From an uncultured Eubacteriales bacterium (GTDB taxonomy: Bacteria; Bacillota; Clostridia; Christensenellales; Aristaeellaceae), in NCBI GenBank assembly GCA_902781945.1, contig CACZLE010000024.1, positions 1-47,714 on the forward strand: 47,714 nt of DNA, in the 5' to 3' direction. A program made the position numbers and the translations under genes. The stretch's first letter is position 1; each line of letters starts with the position of its first letter. This document shows, piece after piece, positions 47,565 through 47,714 of the stretch. The notes under the pieces are model-generated. The model worked only from the letters and a program-made list of their open reading frames with translations. It made no database searches and was not told where the DNA came from.

Positions 47565-47639
47565 AGAAAACCTGCGTTTGTCGCCGCAAAAGCAGCTGAC
47601 GCAACGAGAAGCTAAGTTGCAGTCCACCGCTTCCGGGCA

Positions 47640-47697
47640 GCCAGCTTCGCTGGCGCGCTGTGCGCAAAGCGCACAGCAAAAACCGGCGTCAGGCCGG
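47640..47697. repeat. Cluster of three short hairpins at the right edge
   Basis: GCCAGC-TTC-GCTGGC (47640-47654), GCTGTGCGC-AAA-GCGCACAGC (47657-47677) and CCGGC-GTCAG-GCCGG (47683-47697) lie in tandem. The region 47474-47714 has no gene that I can support; it may be an extragenic repeat or the 3' end of a gene outside the window. Confidence 0.6.
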
Positions 47698-47714
47698 AGA
47701 AAATGAGTAAACTC

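Noticed and set aside
47657..47677. Terminator of a gene to the right
   Set aside because: The stem is perfect, but only a five-A run follows and no gene is visible beyond it; kept only as part of a hairpin cluster.
45997..47679. Longer phosphomutase starting at 47679
   Set aside because: The extra 87 codons cross a promoter and a perfect palindrome, and the family start FGTGGWR follows the well-placed ATG 47418.

Overview
The window looks like chromosome from a GC-rich, low-copy gut-type Clostridia (Bacillota). The evidence is strong AGGAGG-type ribosome sites throughout, MutS2, ZapA, a long U32 peptidase, class B sortase surface proteins, and monoderm-style pilin and sorting signals. I cannot name a genus. 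No rRNA, tRNA or CRISPR array was seen.

Region 1 (1-5.3 kb) is a mobilizable element. A partial transposase-like gene enters from the left edge. It is followed by an XRE regulator on the minus strand, then, on the plus strand, a MobC-like relaxosome protein, a MobA/VirD2-type relaxase, one or two tiny proteins and a large serine recombinase. The regulator and recombinase promoters are both TTGCAT-17-TATAAT. In both, the -35 box lies inside the same ATTGCAT-TT-AT motif, so the XRE protein probably controls both.

Region 2 (5.5-14.8 kb) is conserved core chromosome. A truncated metallophosphoesterase is followed by a minus-strand series: peptidyl-prolyl isomerase, zapA, U32 peptidase, mutS2, response regulator, histidine kinase, ispE. 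It ends at a large bidirectional terminator.

Region 3 (14.8-19.1 kb) is a plus-strand methionine-type ABC importer operon with an M20 amidohydrolase. Its binding protein appears to be a circular permutation of the NlpA/MetQ fold: the usual C-terminal half comes first and the usual N-terminal half second. It also has no lipobox cysteine.

Region 4 (19.1-38.8 kb, minus strand) is a sortase-dependent pilus/adhesin locus behind a consensus promoter (TTGACA-17-TATAAT). In transcription order it encodes: a secreted CHAP-like protein whose catalytic Cys and His are replaced; an FctA-like pilin; a SipA-like signal-peptidase homologue whose Ser/Lys dyad is replaced by Asp/Cys; a class B sortase fused to a Thr/Pro linker plus Cna-B and MucBP-like domains; a non-lipidated family 5 solute-binding protein; and a ~3,400-residue adhesin split by a 1-nt frameshift. 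Pilin and adhesin share a VSxTG sorting motif. The gene set resembles streptococcal FCT-type pilus loci but is much enlarged, and it is the most interesting system in the window.

Region 5 (38.9-45.2 kb, minus strand) is a type IV pilus/type II secretion-like operon: Hpt protein, SARP/BTAD regulator with a degenerate GGDEF-like tail, secreted transglutaminase-like protein, GspF, four small pilin-like proteins and PilT. It starts at a strong promoter and ends at a strong terminator.

Region 6 (45.2-47.7 kb) holds a phosphohexomutase and nagB (sugar phosphate/amino sugar metabolism), with a palindrome-rich non-coding stretch at the right edge.
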